NCBI RefSeq assembly: GCF_011386835.1
Contig: NC_088797.1
Span: forward strand, 99,644,264-99,708,263
DNA from: Chrysemys picta bellii
Lineage: Eukaryota; Chordata; Testudines; Emydidae
DNA length: 64,000 nucleotides
Reading direction: 5' to 3'
The stretch's first letter is position 1. Each line of letters starts with the position of its first letter. The translations under genes and the position numbers were made by a program. Of the stretch, positions 9,934 through 22,920 are shown one piece after another. The notes beneath the pieces were generated by a model. That model was not told where the DNA came from. It made no database searches and was given only the letters and a program-made list of their open reading frames with translations.

Positions 9934-9941
9934 CTCTAAGC

Positions 9942-11517
9942 AATGTGTCTTGGATTGGCAACACTCAAAATCACACCTTAAAATATACACATGTTGAGCA
10001 ACCTCAGTTATAAACAATTATACTGAGAAGGAACTGTCTCAGCCACTCAGATGCTTTACAGGGGTTTACAAATGCTGTTCAGGGGTTGATGTACAATGGA
10101 ACAGCTTTGTTCACTGCTGTACAACTTCTGGACTCTGGTTGTGAAATCTGATTTACATAGCAACTGGGTGCATGTATCTCAGTGACAGTATCTCAGTTCA
10201 CGAGTTCTTGTATTGTAATTAGCTGCCAACACCTATTAGCCAGAATGTGATAGTTCATATGACCACTGCCCAGTAATTTAATAATTTAGTAAAATGTACT
10301 GTGAATATGTAAATCTCTCTACTCTATTGGCTGCAATAATTCCTTTTTTTATTGGCTCCTGTACTCAGGAACAAATAATTTTATTATTAGTATACTGAAA
10401 TACAATAAATAAATTTAATTTGACTTCTCTTAATTCATGTTAGAAGTAATGGTTAATGTAATCTAAGTCTTTATTAATTCTAATGCTGCAGTTGCTGAGA
10501 GCTCTTTTTGTATGATTTATATTGTACTTGATTAAATACTGCAAAACCTTTTGTTGAGCAAAAAGGACCTACAAAAACTGAGTAATAAAAAGATTTTTGG
10601 GCTTTATCATGTATACGACCCTCTGAAAATAAATGCACCATTGTAGAGATAATCTATGAGAAAATGTGAATTCTGGCTAATAACCAAACATTGTATCAAT
10701 TCTATTTTATTAGCTTGGAAGAAAATAATTAGTACTGACAAAAAACCTCACTAGTGGCTTGAAGGCAAACAAACAGGTGGATAATTAACACATCAATTGC
10801 TAGTTGCTTAATATTGTACATAACGTATACATAATATTGTGACTGGTTTTCAAACATTTCTATTGGGCTTTAAATACATGCTGAAGAATTCATTATAATT
10901 GCTCAACCTGAAAATGTTAGGTATACCATTGTCATCTGCTCGTATTTTTCAGAGAAATGCTGAAAAGAAGGAAAAGAGCGATGCTTCTGAACCATGGAAC
11001 TGAGAAAGGATGGAAGAATGAGAGTTCAATAACTTGTGACTGATCATTAGAACTGAAGTTATGCAAATATTCAGGTTGCTTTTGACAAATGTGAAAGCTG
11101 AATTCAAATTCAGCATAATTTGAGTGGTTTTGTTAATTTTATTTAAATCTTCTGATTTGTTTTATTACTGAATGTTATTACTTGCACAAACTGCTCCTAC
11201 TTCTCAACTCTCTCTGTGTATCTGACAGCAATATTTGCTCGTCACTGGAGTATTTCTCTATGAAATCCCCACAAAGTTCAAGTAATGATACACAATAACA
11301 GACAATTTTTTCTTTTATTTTACCAGTGGAGGGAACTGAAGTCATGGTCCTGATTTGCCACTGTATGCTAAATCTACTGGAACAGCCACTAACAACATTA
11401 GGCTCCTATCTCTTTGGGAAGGGGAAGGAGAAGGAGGAAGGTGGGAGGAGGTTGTGTTGAATCATTCCTACAAATGGCATGAATCCTCAAAGTGAACACC
11501 AGCTTGAAAAAAATGTC
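9942..11517. other. AT-rich non-coding sequence, nothing recognised
   Basis: No exon, LINE motif or terminal repeat seen. Confidence 0.5.
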
Positions 11518-11591
11518 AGGGTGAAATCTTGGCTCCACTGAAGTTGATAGGAGTCTGACCATTTACATCAATGGGGCCATGATTTCACCCT
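11518..11591. repeat. Short palindromic ancient repeat
   Basis: AGGGTGAAATCTTGGCTCCA pairs with the inverse at 11572-11591 (GGGGCCATGATTTCACCCT). The two arms meet over 'gttgataggagtctgaccattta'-like sequence. It resembles a dispersed palindromic repeat of amniotes; family name uncertain. Confidence 0.55.
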
Positions 11592-11794
11592 CACACTATA
11601 CCTTAAGAAAAATGGTTAAACTACCTTTGAGGAAAAGTCTGTATTATAATTTTTTAAATTTGGCTTATGTCATTAACTGCCAGCCATCAACATGTAAAAT
11701 AACAACCCCCCCTTCCATCTCCCCAAAGATTTTATGTTTAACTTTGTTGTTCTTATACAAAGAGATAAGCTACTCAGAAACAAGTTTATGTGTA

Positions 11795-11912
11795 GGGTGA
11801 CCAGATAGCAACTGTGAAAAAACAGGACAGGGTGGAGGGTAATAGGCTCCTATATAAGAAAAAGTCCCAAAAAACGGGACTGTCCCTTTAAAAATGGGAC
11901 ATCTGGTCACCC
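11795..11912. mobile_element. TA-flanked palindromic MITE, copy 1
   Basis: GGGTGACCAGAT at the left and its exact inverse ATCTGGTCACCC at the right, flanked by TA on both sides. A second copy lies at 28870-28988. The TA duplication suggests a Tc1/mariner-type origin; this is inference. Confidence 0.7.
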
Positions 11913-11917
11913 TATTT

Positions 11918-14049
11918 ATGTAGCATGTTTAGTTACTCAAAGCCTTTCATTTAATTGGCTAAATGGGCTTGTCTCCTATAGGTAGCAGTAATTTTTACCT
12001 CAGCAATTTGTTCCCAAAACTCTTGACAAAAAGAGTGCAACCTCACAGCCTTAACTAGGGTTTTTGCCACTCTGTCAAACACATCATCTTTTACAACTTT
12101 TATCGACACATGGTAGAGAGTATAATATTATTTAAAGATTCTGTTGCACTGACAGCTAAACTGATTTTGTAGCTCAGCTTTCTGCAACAACAGAATTATA
12201 TGTTTTTAACACTTTAATACATTTTTAATATCAGATGTTGTACTGATATGTGTAATGAAACTTACAATGAGATTTTAGTTGTGAACTTTTGCCGTAATTT
12301 TAAAAAGAAACCCCCCACCTCAATATTGCATGTAATGACAGCTCCATACCCTGCTTTAAAAAAAAAAAGATTAATTGAGATTAGAATCTATGATGTGCCT
12401 ACAAGGTATAGTCACGCCAACTTCAGAGCTCCATTGACTAACTGACATCTTCTGAAAAAGAAAATGGGCTTCAAAATGCATAAAAAAATGCATAAGTGGG
12501 AGTGTTCTGTCAACAAACTTGCCAAAACCCATTGTTAGTATTCAACAATAACAAAACAAATATATAGGCTCAGGAAATCTAAATAGCATCAACAGCAGCT
12601 TTCAACAGACAGCAAAATGCAAAGCTGGAGCCTGGATAGAGTAATGGAGTCTGTTCACTACAATAGTTTTCACTAAATTAAAAATACAGCCAGGTGACTC
12701 CAATATCACTTCTGTTGCGAAGACAATAGTGAAATGCCTATTATGTATTTTGAAATGAAACTTTCCATGGAGACACTTGCCAAAAGGATCCAATACAGAC
12801 TGGCTACATCAACTGCACCAGACAGTCCTCAAGGGTTGAACATATGGGTTAAACATGCTCTTACATCTCTATGGAGACTTGCAAAGAAGTCCCTTCCAAT
12901 GGATATTGGTCAAATTTGTCTGAGTTACTCTGTGTTGCAGAGCAGCTGTCCAGAAGCGTAAATGTGCAGGCTCAGAGCTAATTCATGCTGAGTACTGAGA
13001 ACAATTAGCTCCATTGGGTCAAAAGCTGGTGACTTTGGGATGAGAGGTTTTGCAGGTGAGAGTACAAGGGAATGGACAGTGTACTGAGAAACAAGAAGAC
13101 CAAAGATGAGAAAGAGCTTTATTTCTGGCACCAATACTGGACACCCAGTTAAAATTTTTTTTATGTGGACGTAGTTATGTGTAGCTTTGCTGTTGTTATT
13201 GCCATCTCTTTTCAAGATAAACAGGAGCCATGTGCCTCTTGCGAATAAATCAAACTATAGAATATCCTGAGCCTCTTTGTTTGCTAAATTCTGTTCCAAT
13301 AAATATCATTCTACCCAGAGGTGTAATTGCTCAAAAGGGACATCAGTATAAATTCATCATATACATTTACAGTGTGTTCTCTGCCTACTACTTTTGGATA
13401 TCCATGAATCACTGGGGATGGGGGGGGGGATTTGATTTTAATGATTTAGCCAGTACTATACAATTACAATTCACTGGGAATTGATTTTTGTTGGGGAAAA
13501 CAATGTTTTTTCTTTCAAGTTTTCTTAAAAAAAAAAAAAAGGTCTTTGAAAGCTTTGGGATTTTCACCGTAAAACCCCCAAATAACCTTTTTTGGTGCTC
13601 AGCACCAATACCTCAAATTTTTCAGTTCCGGAAAATGGGTTAGTTTTTGCTTTTTTGATGAAAAACCTGAAATTTCACTCCGTAGGGGGAAAAAACCTTC
13701 TCTTTATTTATGAAAAAAAAAAAAAGGTTACTGGGAAATTTTTTGACCAACCCTAAATGCAATGTAAATATATATGACATTTGGACAGGGACAAAGCTAG
13801 GGCAGTAAGGTGGCTGAGCAGGCAACGCCACATCTAGATTTTTAAAAAGGACTGTCCCTGAAGTATAATAAGCTGCTAACTCCCTGAAAATTCCTGCACT
13901 GAAAAATTGGGTGTGTTTAGTCAGCTGCTACCCAGTGCATCTTTGTCTTGAAGTGTGCTGTCTGCATTTCCTTCGGCTATGGAGCTGTGTGTCACCTTGT
14001 CTGCAGAGTATGAGCAGATGAGAGCAAAAGCAGTCCAAAGGCAAGATAT
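11918..14049. other. Non-coding sequence with homopolymer runs
   Basis: Contains a run of ten G near 13420, A runs near 13528 and 13709, and no supported gene or repeat family. Confidence 0.5.
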
Positions 14050-14370
14050 GCCTGACAGCTTCTGCCACAAAGAGAAAAAAGAAGAGAGAACCAGCAACAA
14101 AGGAGTAAAGAAGAGTCTATAGGATAAACAATACTAATTTAAAGAGACAAATTACAGGGGCAAAAGAAGGAAATGCATAAGAAACTGAAGAAAACATTAA
14201 AATCAAAAGAAAATAAATTCTAAAGGAAAAAGAGAAAAAAGGAGAGAGGAAGAGAAAAGCAGAGAATTTAAAACTGGAGAATAAACTCATACCGGAAAAG
14301 GAATAAGAAAAAAAAAGGTGGAAATGCTAAAAAGAGAGCGAGCAAGAGAGAGAAAATGAAAGACAACAAT
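14050..14370 (+). repeat. Purine-rich (A/G) tract
   Basis: About 300 bp with very few pyrimidines on the plus strand (many GAGAAAA, AAGAGAGA words). It has no period and no coding sense. Confidence 0.6.
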
Positions 14371-14599
14371 TTTCAGTGATTATTTTGGATTTGTTCTATT
14401 GACAAGTACTTCCCCATGGCCAGAAGTGAAACTTTGTTTTGAGTTTTAAAGAGCTCCTACGAGCTGACACAATGAGCATAAGCCATTTTCTAGGAGAGAT
14501 TTTAAATACTGGTGACAGGTAAGCCTCAGAATAAAATTGAGGGGTTTGAAGCCATTGGATCTGTGGACATGCAGAATCAACACATGAAGTGTCTTCTCT

Positions 14600-14730
14600 T
14601 AAAACAGAACATAAGCTCCTTGGGACAGGATCCATCTGTCAATTGTGTGTTGGTATAGTTCTAGTACAATGAGGCCCAATACAGGAGTGCTGGGCCTCTG
14701 GTTACTACTGTAATACAAATAATTAGAATA
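14600..14730. repeat. Possible ancient dispersed repeat
   Basis: The segment from 'aagctccttgggacagga' to 'actactgtaatacaaata' has the look of a widespread amniote repeat with this word order. I cannot define its ends. Confidence 0.35.
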
Positions 14731-15630
14731 AGGCCTGTGAGCACCCCTTCTATGAGGAAGTAGCTACAGATCTGCTGGATCTACTCTTCCTTTGCCCCCA
14801 TCCCTAATCTTCAAATCCCACAGCATGCTGGAGTGCCGTGAGCCATTACAAAGGGCATTGGAATCCTGCCCACCTAAGAAGTATAACCACACCATTTTTG
14901 TTGCAGGCAATGTCCCCTGTGGCTACGGAGGAAGGAGCAACATTTTACCCCTACAAACAGTATTTTAACGAAAACCGCACTAAGCATTTCTCACGCTGCT
15001 TAATGGTTATAAGATGTTTGAACTACAAGAGGAGTTCCTATGAGTCCAATATCAATATTGTAAGAAGAAAAATGGATAGATGTGAGATGAAAAAAAGGTA
15101 AGAGATATCTTGACACTGGTTGTCAGTAACTCTACGAAAATTTGTTTTACCTGAGGAAAAGCTCATGATAGATAAGTTGTCCTTCATTCACATCTGTAGG
15201 CTTAGTTGCCTGTTTACCCTATCAAGATAAACTTTGAAGTACTAATATGTATTTTTGTTAGATACAACATTTAATTTATGTTTTCTCTGTTTTCCTTGTA
15301 TTGTGTGTGTCACCTTTAAAATAAATACAGGTGTTCAGCTTTTAGCTGTAAAAAAACAATGACTCAACCTTTACTATCTAAGTGCACAGTATTGGTTTGT
15401 GAGCTTAAGATTTACTTCAGCATTTCTTGAAAAAAACAAACAACCACCACCACCACCACATTTAGAAGAAAGGAAAGAAGGGTGAATTGCTTCCTGTTCA
15501 GTATTCCATTCAATTCTATGTAGTTTGTAAAACACCAAACTATGATTCAGCCTGACTTGACTTATTGACATTAAATAATCTTAAGGATTGAGAAGTTTGC
15601 TTCTTTCTGGGTGAAATTCAGCCCTTCACT

Positions 15631-15799
15631 TAGGGCCACCCAGAAGATTCAGGGGGCCTGGGGCAAAGCAATTTTGGGGGCCCTGTCCATAAAAAAAAGT
15701 TGTAATATCATAGAATACTATATTCTCGTGAGGGCCCCTGTGGGACCCAGGGCCTGGGGCAAATTGCCCCACTTGCCCCCACCCCTCTGGTTGGCCCTA
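15631..15799. mobile_element. hAT-like MITE (169 bp)
   Basis: TAGGGCCACCCAGA at the left and TAGGGCCAACCAGAG in complement at the right. Flanks CCTTCACT and CCTTTGCT agree at six of eight bases. The inside is G/C-rich with short inverted blocks (GGGCCTGGGGCAAA). Confidence 0.6.
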
Positions 15800-16493
15800 C
15801 CTTTGCTTAGGTCCAACTCAAGCACAATTTAAGGCCTTCCGCTGGCCCTCTGCACTAGGGTGAATTCCACCTAAGACACAGAGTATTAATTTCTTTTGTA
15901 ATTTATTTGGGCCAACATAAAATTCATGGATTACACAGTTTGAAAGTCTTTCTGCAATTTCTTTTTTCAAAATGTAAGTTTTCATTAAAAGAAAGTTTTT
16001 CTATGACAGAGAGCCTTAAAAATGTCAACACTTGCACAATTAATATAGGCTTACAAAAACAATATTCAAAACTAAAATGGTACCCAGACAAACAGCAGAA
16101 AAGGTGTGGTATGCTCCTTCACAAAATACAGATTCCTGTAGTACAAGTGAACAGTTATGTACACTGTAAAGGAAGCTTGCTGCATTTGCATCATATCACG
16201 GTCTACTAGTCTGATTTCTTGCATAACACAGGCCAAAGGACCTCATCCAGTATTTTCTGCATCTAGCTCATATCTTCTGTTTGAGCTATAGCATATCTTT
16301 TAGAAAGATATCCAATCTTAGAGACTTCTAGAGATGGAGAACCCATGTTCCTAGATAAGTGGTTCCAATATCGAATTACCATCAATGTTAATTTTTTTTG
16401 CCACATTTAAAATTTGAATTTGTCTAGCTTCAGCTTCCAATCACTAGATCTCATTATACCTTTCTGTGCTAGATTGAAGAGCCTCCTCTCAGG

Positions 16494-16620
16494 GGTGTTG
16501 TATTTGTATAGTGGGGGTGTTGAGGGGCATTGAACCAAACTGTAAACCCTGGATATAATGAAAACCACTTCAAGCCAGGGGGTGTAGCAGCACCCCTAGT
16601 TCCAGTACCTATGCCTCCTC
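16494..16620. mobile_element. Small insertion inside the LINE
   Basis: Foreign segment interrupting the LINE 3' half: 'aggggtgttgtatttgtata' to 'ccagtacctatgcctcc', with GGGGGTGTAGCAGCACCCC inside as a hairpin. LINE homology resumes on both sides. The ends are approximate. Confidence 0.45.
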
Positions 16621-17391
16621 TATTATTAGAAATCTTCCCCCATGTATGTAGTTGTTGACTGTAAATCAGTCACCTCTTAACTCTCTCTGGGACAAATTAA
16701 ACAAATTGAGCTTCTTAAATTTCTCACTGTAAAAGCAGATTTTGCAAAACCTCAAATTAATCTTATTGCTCTTTTCTGAACCTCTTCCAGTTTTTCAATA
16801 TCCTTTTTGAAGTGTTGACACCAGAACTGGATACAGGGTTCCTGTAATGATCTCACTACTGCTGTAAATAGAAGTAATAACACCTCCCTACTTTTACTTG
16901 TTATTCCCCTACTCTTACATAGGAGAATCATGGTCTTAGTTACATCAATGCACTAGTAGCTCTAGTTCAACAGGTCGAGTCAGCCATGATCCTAAATCCT
17001 TTTCGGTGTCCATGCATTTCACGATATAATCCCCCAACTTGTGTGACCTTCATTCTCTGTTCCTAGATACATGACCTTGCTTTTTCCTGTATTAAAATTC
17101 AGGTTGTTCAAATGAGCCTGTCTCTCCAAACAAGCCGGGTTGGTCTGTGTAAGTGACCTATTCCCATCATTACTAACTATACCACCAACTAATGTATCAT
17201 TGGCAAATTTTACTAGGAATGATATTATATTTTCTTCCAAATCATTGATGAAGATATTGAATACCATCAGGTAAAGAACAGATCCCTCTGGCACAGAAAT
17301 AGCCTCATTAAATGATGTTTTCCCACAATTGCTAATATTTTTATCAGAATGTCCTACAAGACTGACACTCTTGAGTAAGTTTCCCAGATCT

Positions 17392-17487
17392 GAAGAAGAG
17401 CTCTGTGCAAGCTTGAAAGCTTGTGTCTCTCACCAACAGAAGTTGGTCCAATAAAAGATATTACCTCACCCACCTTGTCTCTCTTGC
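17392..17487 (-). repeat. Dispersed SINE-like repeat, copy 2, inside LINE
   Basis: Shares TCACCAACAGAAGTTGGTCC and AATAAAAGATATTACCTCA with the copy at 8985. It separates reverse-transcriptase motif A (right) from motifs B and C (left) of the older LINE. Confidence 0.65.
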
Positions 17488-17704
17488 AGGATTAAGTCAA
17501 ATACCTTACAGAAATCCGAGCATGTCAACAATTACCTTTATCAACCAAATGTGATGCTTATGCATACATCTTTGCATATGGCAAACCAAAGGAAAATAGT
17601 CATGTAATGTCATTGGCCCTGACTCTACAGTCCTGGCGACTTGAAATGCCTCCTTGTCCTCTCTTTCTTTTTTTTAAAGCAAGATCTCAGTCATGGGCAG
17701 CAGG

Positions 17705-18062
17705 TATCATAGGCTGGGAGAGGCTGTGCCTCCCCAAACAGCCTGGCGTGGCCCCGCCCATGCTCCACCCCCAGGCCACTTCCTGCAGCTCCTTCTCCCT
17801 CTGGGGTGTGCCGCCGGGACTTGGTGCTCCGGGGCTGGATGCGCTGCGGCCGCGCTGCTCGGAGCTCTGGGGCTGGGGTTAGGGGCTTGCCCAGCGCTCT
17901 GGGGCTGGGGGCACTTGGGTGGTCTGGAGCTGGGGCAAGGGGGCTGGGGCTGTGATGGGGGTGCTCTGGGGTCCTGCGGGGGGAAGGGGTGCAGAAGGGA
18001 AGTGTGAGGGGTGGGGCCGTGGGTAGAAGGGGAAGGCACGGGAGTTAGCCTCTCCCAATGGC
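17705..18062. repeat. GC-rich repeat, possible MITE
   Basis: Sharp GC-rich island in AT-rich surroundings. GGCTGGGAGAGGCT near the left edge is mirrored by AGCCTCTCCCA at the right edge. It contains repeated 'ggggctggggg' words. I found no clean target-site duplication. The open frames across it are compositional. Confidence 0.45.
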
Positions 18063-21000
18063 CTGTTCACTGGCCGCTCATGATCTCAGTGTTACTCGTT
18101 GAATTCACCACTGGGGCAAGCACTACCTTACAGGACAGGTGCAATTGTAAATGTTCAGTTCTGTGCATCAGTACTTGCCCATGCACTGATTTACACTGGC
18201 CCAGATTCTCCCCTCACTTACACCATTCCATGGGGAAAGAAATGACACATTCAGCCATAAGGGAGGGGGAAAGAAATTTAGAAGTACATAGATTTTCTCC
18301 CTGGTCTGTTTTGTAGATTTGATTAGGCTGAGATACGAGGTTATTCTATGTGGCAGACATGGCATAGGGTTAGGTTTTCACACCAACACTGGTGAGACTA
18401 TGAGAAGAAACAAGTACTAGAGCAGAGTAGGGGGAAGAGAGAAGGTCCATGCAGACTCCTTTTTAACTGCTCCTACAATCTGTTCTATATATTCTATGGC
18501 ATTTATGTGCTATGAAGTAACAAAATTTGTTTCTTAACTAAGGAAATTCAGTAGATTCCTTTCCATCTTGGTAGATGTCTAAGCCCAAACAAATTCCCAT
18601 AAATAACAATGGGAAGACTCCCATTAACTTTTGCCAATCAGTGCAAAAGAGTCTAGGTCTAGGTTTGGCATTTCCACTTATTTCCTTATAGTTTTTTTTC
18701 TGATTCTATTTGACCAACACATGCATTAACAAGCAGAAGGATTCCCCCATGTCTGTATTTGATTTCTACACAAAATGTCACATTTGTCTCTGCTTTGCCT
18801 ACAGGCTACAACATTGCCATGCTCAAAAAGACAAAAACTGAAAAGGAAAATTACATAATGAGGTTTAACTACAAAATGGTATTATTTCATTCCTTAACCT
18901 TAAATTTCATCTACTCTCTAGGAAAAACTCTCCCTGCAACGTGGTATATAATTCCTGTGAATACTAATGGCACACACTGATGTGCAAATAGGACAAAATA
19001 TACCTCAAAATTTTCAAAATGCTTGATTATGTAAGATAAAATGCACTTCTAATGTTTATAGGAACCAGCTCTATTCCTAATTATGACATCCCAATTAAAG
19101 GATGTTAATAAAAAGGAACTGCATTTTCACCATATTCAACCTAGATGATGAATACTTTGAAATAAGCAATAAAACGATAGTACCTTTCACTTTATGGTAA
19201 AGTTTGAGGGTCTCTCTAGGGCCTGATTTTGCAAACATTTTATACAGTGAGTAACTCTTATTTGCATGAGTATTCCCACTGCAGCCAGGCCACACAAAGG
19301 AATATTTCTGGTGCCCTTCATGTCCTGAGTGCCTACAAAAGGGTGAAATACAATCTGGCTATTAGTTAATGATTATGATTATTAGGTGGGTAAAATGCTT
19401 CATCAATCCTTCCTCACAATAAAATAAAGGATAATTGCTTGGATATTTAAAATATGTCTAAAAACTAGCATTATGCAGATTTTAGTCAGTCAATCCTTGT
19501 ACAGAACAATTAAATAATTGCCTTGTACTCTGTTCTATACTGGCTCTAATATTACCCTTATCATGGTATCACCTGAATGCCTGCCGTATGTTTTGATTAC
19601 TCATTTGACCTCTGAGTGACTTTCACCCTTGTGCAGAGAGTCTGCTGAGTCCCACTTACACCCTAAAACACTGAACAGGCCCTGTATTGGCCTGCTGCGA
19701 AAGGGTGAGTTTCACCATTCCTGTAGAATATTTATTGAATGAATTAATAAAGTAGAAATTCTTGCTTTTCCTATGTGTCTATGGACAGTGATTTTATAGT
19801 TATTTTTACATCATTTTAAATTTAGAAATCTTGACCTATGCTAAGATGTTATATGTTGCTGATTTTGACTTTTCCTTTGTTTCTCATTTTCATAACTAGA
19901 CATCATGCATAGAGTTGGTTAACTTATTTGTATAAAATATATGTCCTGCTAAAGCAATTATTTTCATTTCTGTTGTGCAGAAATTTTCTTAAAATAATAA
20001 ATACAAAGTACTGAATGTTTCAAGCAGCAACTAGAGAATACTATATTCAGATATTTGTTAAAATGTTAATTTTTACACTATTACATAATTTAATTTAAAC
20101 AAGCGAGATAAATTTGTCAGTAGTCATCTGAAACTCATAAAAGTTATTTCCATTATAACTTGGAATAATTTTACTTAGATTTAATGTATAATTATACTGT
20201 AGCAGTTTCTTTAGGGGGGAAATTATTTGGCTCCTATTCAAAATCTGCATTTAAATTAAGATATATTCCTGATTCAGACCTCCAAGCTGAAGTCAGCATG
20301 CTCTAATTAGTACACAGTTGTGGTAAATATTGAATACAAAACTAAATTAACATACTCATTTATAAGAGATAAAAGCAATGAAAGTCAGGATTATAAGTGC
20401 CATCGTGTTTTAGGGTAAGCTACATTTTTTTTTTTTTTTAAAGAAAAGCTCTTAAGATTTTAAGTCACTGAAGACATACAATTAAAAGTACAGATAAATA
20501 CAGTTAAAAGGGTTTGCAGCTTACTTTTCATCTGCCAGGATGTAAATTCCTAATCTTGCCAACATTTACTACTTTGACTTGTCATTTCAATGTGCTATTC
20601 ACAGCAGTAAGTATTAGGCCTGGCAGAAAATGTAGGCAGCATTTGAGCCATAGATTATAAAACTCCTCTCAGAAGTGCAGCACTGAACTTGCAACCTCGG
20701 TCAGGGAGGTAGGGGGGAAGAAGGGGTGCCAAGCTGAAAGAGTTTCCATCAGGTGGCCACATCATTTTTTGCTGTGAGCTCACAGTTGGGTGAAGACATC
20801 AACAAAGCTATATATGAAATCTGTAGCCTATTCCTTCTTTGTACTGCAGATGTTTATATTTGTGCCCTAAAGTTAGGAACCCAGCTCCAACATTTGTTCA
20901 ATAGGCTAAACAGATATTTCTTTCCTGACTCTTCAGAGTTATAGAACAAGTTCATGTAATAAATCTGTTTACCTCCTTGCCTATAATAGGCATATTTCAA

Positions 21001-21098
21001 AGTTCAGTTCTCCCATCTATTGCATTACTTCAAAGGGGCCTTGTCACTTTGCAGGACGTTTGTCCTCAGAGCATGATAATGATAAAATGCTCCAGTCT
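18063..21098. other. Non-coding sequence, nothing firm
   Basis: AT-rich with scattered remnants of ancient repeats (for example a 'tttacactggcccagattct' block near 18190). No exon or element with defined ends. Confidence 0.5.
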
Positions 21099-21285
21099 CA
21101 TAAGAACGGCTGTACCGGGTCAGACCAAAGGTCCATCTAGCCCAGTATCCTGTTTACTGACAGTGGCCAATGCCAGGTGCCCCAGAGGGAGTGAGCCTAA
21201 CAGGTAATGATCAAGTGATCTCTCTCCTGTCATCCATCTCCATCCTCTGACAAACAGAGGCTAGGGACACCATTCCTTACCCAGA
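21099..21285 (-). mobile_element. CR1-group LINE 3' fragment
   Basis: Contains the block 'gggtcagaccaaaggtccat', then 'cagtggccaatgccaggtgc' and 'gaggctagggacaccattcc', a CR1-type 3' region widespread in turtles. A shorter relative is at 40558. Confidence 0.7.
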
Positions 21286-22514
21286 GTTGATCCACCTAAG
21301 GTCTAGAATTTTTATTGCAATACTGCTCTTGGGAATATGGAGCAACATGTAAAATTTTACAGGTGAGAGCCCCTATCAGCTGCAGATGTCTCTGCAAATT
21401 TAGGACATACTAGAGGTGAAGATGCCACTCACCTCATGTTACTGGTAATGCTCTCTTAGGAGACTAAGGATTCCCAGTTCTTGTCTACTAAGCGGTGATT
21501 CAAAAGAGGCAAAGTCCAGTAGAAGATTAGAGGATCTCAGAGTAACAGATGACTGCTATAGAAGCAATTTGTTCCATTTAATGTTTATGCAATCCCAATA
21601 TGTATCACATAAACTACTTTGAATTCTGTTGAAATGCCTATTACATCAGTTTGAAGGTTACAGACTAAAGATTTTGCCATAACAACCTTTGGGAGGGACT
21701 GCACCTCTCCCTAACCCTAATCAGTTAACAGTTTTGGGGGGATATCATCAACCTGAGAGAGTATTTTCAGCAACTCACTTATCAATAATTGCGCTGGCTG
21801 TGGACCAAGTTAATCACCGTTCAACTCCAGTTTTATGGTGGTGTAACTCCATTGGTTGCATACAAGCATAACACTGTGGAAACTCAGTGGTAAATCAGGG
21901 CCAGAAAGTGCAGCAGAATGGTCTCTGGGTAATTGTTTGGATAGTTAACTATCACTAGATTTTAACAACACCTACTACTTCTCAGCTTGAGAGGTTCTAT
22001 CTATCTAACGTGATCAAACAGCATGTACATTTACGATAGCAGGATGAGTAGGCCATTTGGTTAGTCTGGAAAAAAAAAAGAGCTTGCACCCCAAGGAAAA
22101 TGCACAATTATCTTTATTTTAAATCATCCCTGACCATAGGAACTCAACCAACATTCTGTCCTGTTTCCTCATGATCTCCAAAGGGCCAGACCACTAAAAA
22201 GAATGAGCTAGGCTCAGTGTCATCTGCTGAAAACCTTTTCTTACTAATTACTACTTACTAAAACTAAGATTTTCTTGTAAGAATAGTGTCTTGTTTGGGT
22301 TGTTTGATGATCCTCCCCAGGTCAAAGTGGGGATAACTGTACACAGGGTAACATCCCCCAGTGCCTCATTATTCACCCTAGCCACCCACACATAAGCAGC
22401 TGAACACAGAGTTGTTTCTGTGGTCCTATATAAAATCCGCAGAACTAGAAACCAACTGAAAGTTGACTAGTGAGAGGGCATGTGGTGGCTAGACCTGAAC
22501 AGATACTGTTTTTA
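21286..22514. other. Non-coding sequence, nothing firm
   Basis: No gene seen. A possible ancient palindromic repeat remnant lies near 21800-21905. Confidence 0.45.
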
Positions 22515-22920
22515 GGCTGAGGGAACTGGGATTGTTTAGTCTCCAGAAGAGAAGAATGAGTGGGGATTTGATAGAAGCCTTCAACTACCTGAAGGGGGGT
22601 TCCAAAGAGGATGGAGCTTGGCTGTTCTCAGTGGTGGCAGATGACAGAACAAGGAGCAATGGTCTCAAGTTGCAGTGGGGGCGGTCCAGGTTGGATATTA
22701 GGAAACACTATTTCACTAGGAGGGTGGTGAAGCACTGGAATGCATTACCTTGGGAGGTGGTGGAGTCTCCTTCCTTGGAGGTTTTTAAGGCCCGGCTTGA
22801 CAAAGCCCTGGCTGGGATGATTTAGTTGGGAATTGGTCCTGCTTTGAGCAGGGGGTTGGACTAGATGACCTCTTGAGGTCCCTTCCAACCCTGATATTCT
22901 ATGATTCTATGATTCCATGA
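22515..22920 (+). mobile_element. 5'-truncated CR1 retrotransposon
   Basis: Encodes the last ~100 residues of the CR1 ORF2 protein without interruption ([40 protein letters not shown], ending LDKALAGMI). The 3' untranslated region follows, with GACCTCTTGAGGTCCCTTCC and the terminal ATTCTATG repeats. The region carries no enzyme domain. 5' truncation is the normal result of target-primed reverse transcription. Confidence 0.9.

Larger units (their letters stand above)
16222..17560 (-). mobile_element. Decayed CR1/L3-group LINE, reverse transcriptase part to 3' end
   Basis: Minus-strand translation around 17294-17019 shows a reverse-transcriptase core: [20 protein letters not shown] (motif B region), then VKFANDTLVGG, in which the catalytic F-A-D-D is degenerate to F-A-N-D. 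Downstream is the C-terminal 'LNNLNFNTGKSKVM' block. The sequence at 17488-17560 still encodes the piece just before motif A, so the LINE was interrupted by the repeat at 17392-17487. Its 3' part (16222-16330) matches the L3-like tail at 41711-41855. Many stops and shifts make it non-functional. Confidence 0.75.

Noticed and set aside
9539..10017. Four overlapping frames of 88-141 codons
   Set aside because: The sequence is a palindromic hAT MITE, so both strands are open by symmetry.
17607..18316. Overlapping proline/glycine-rich frames of about 100 codons
   Set aside because: Caused by the GC-rich repeat at 17705-18062; no splice sites or domain.
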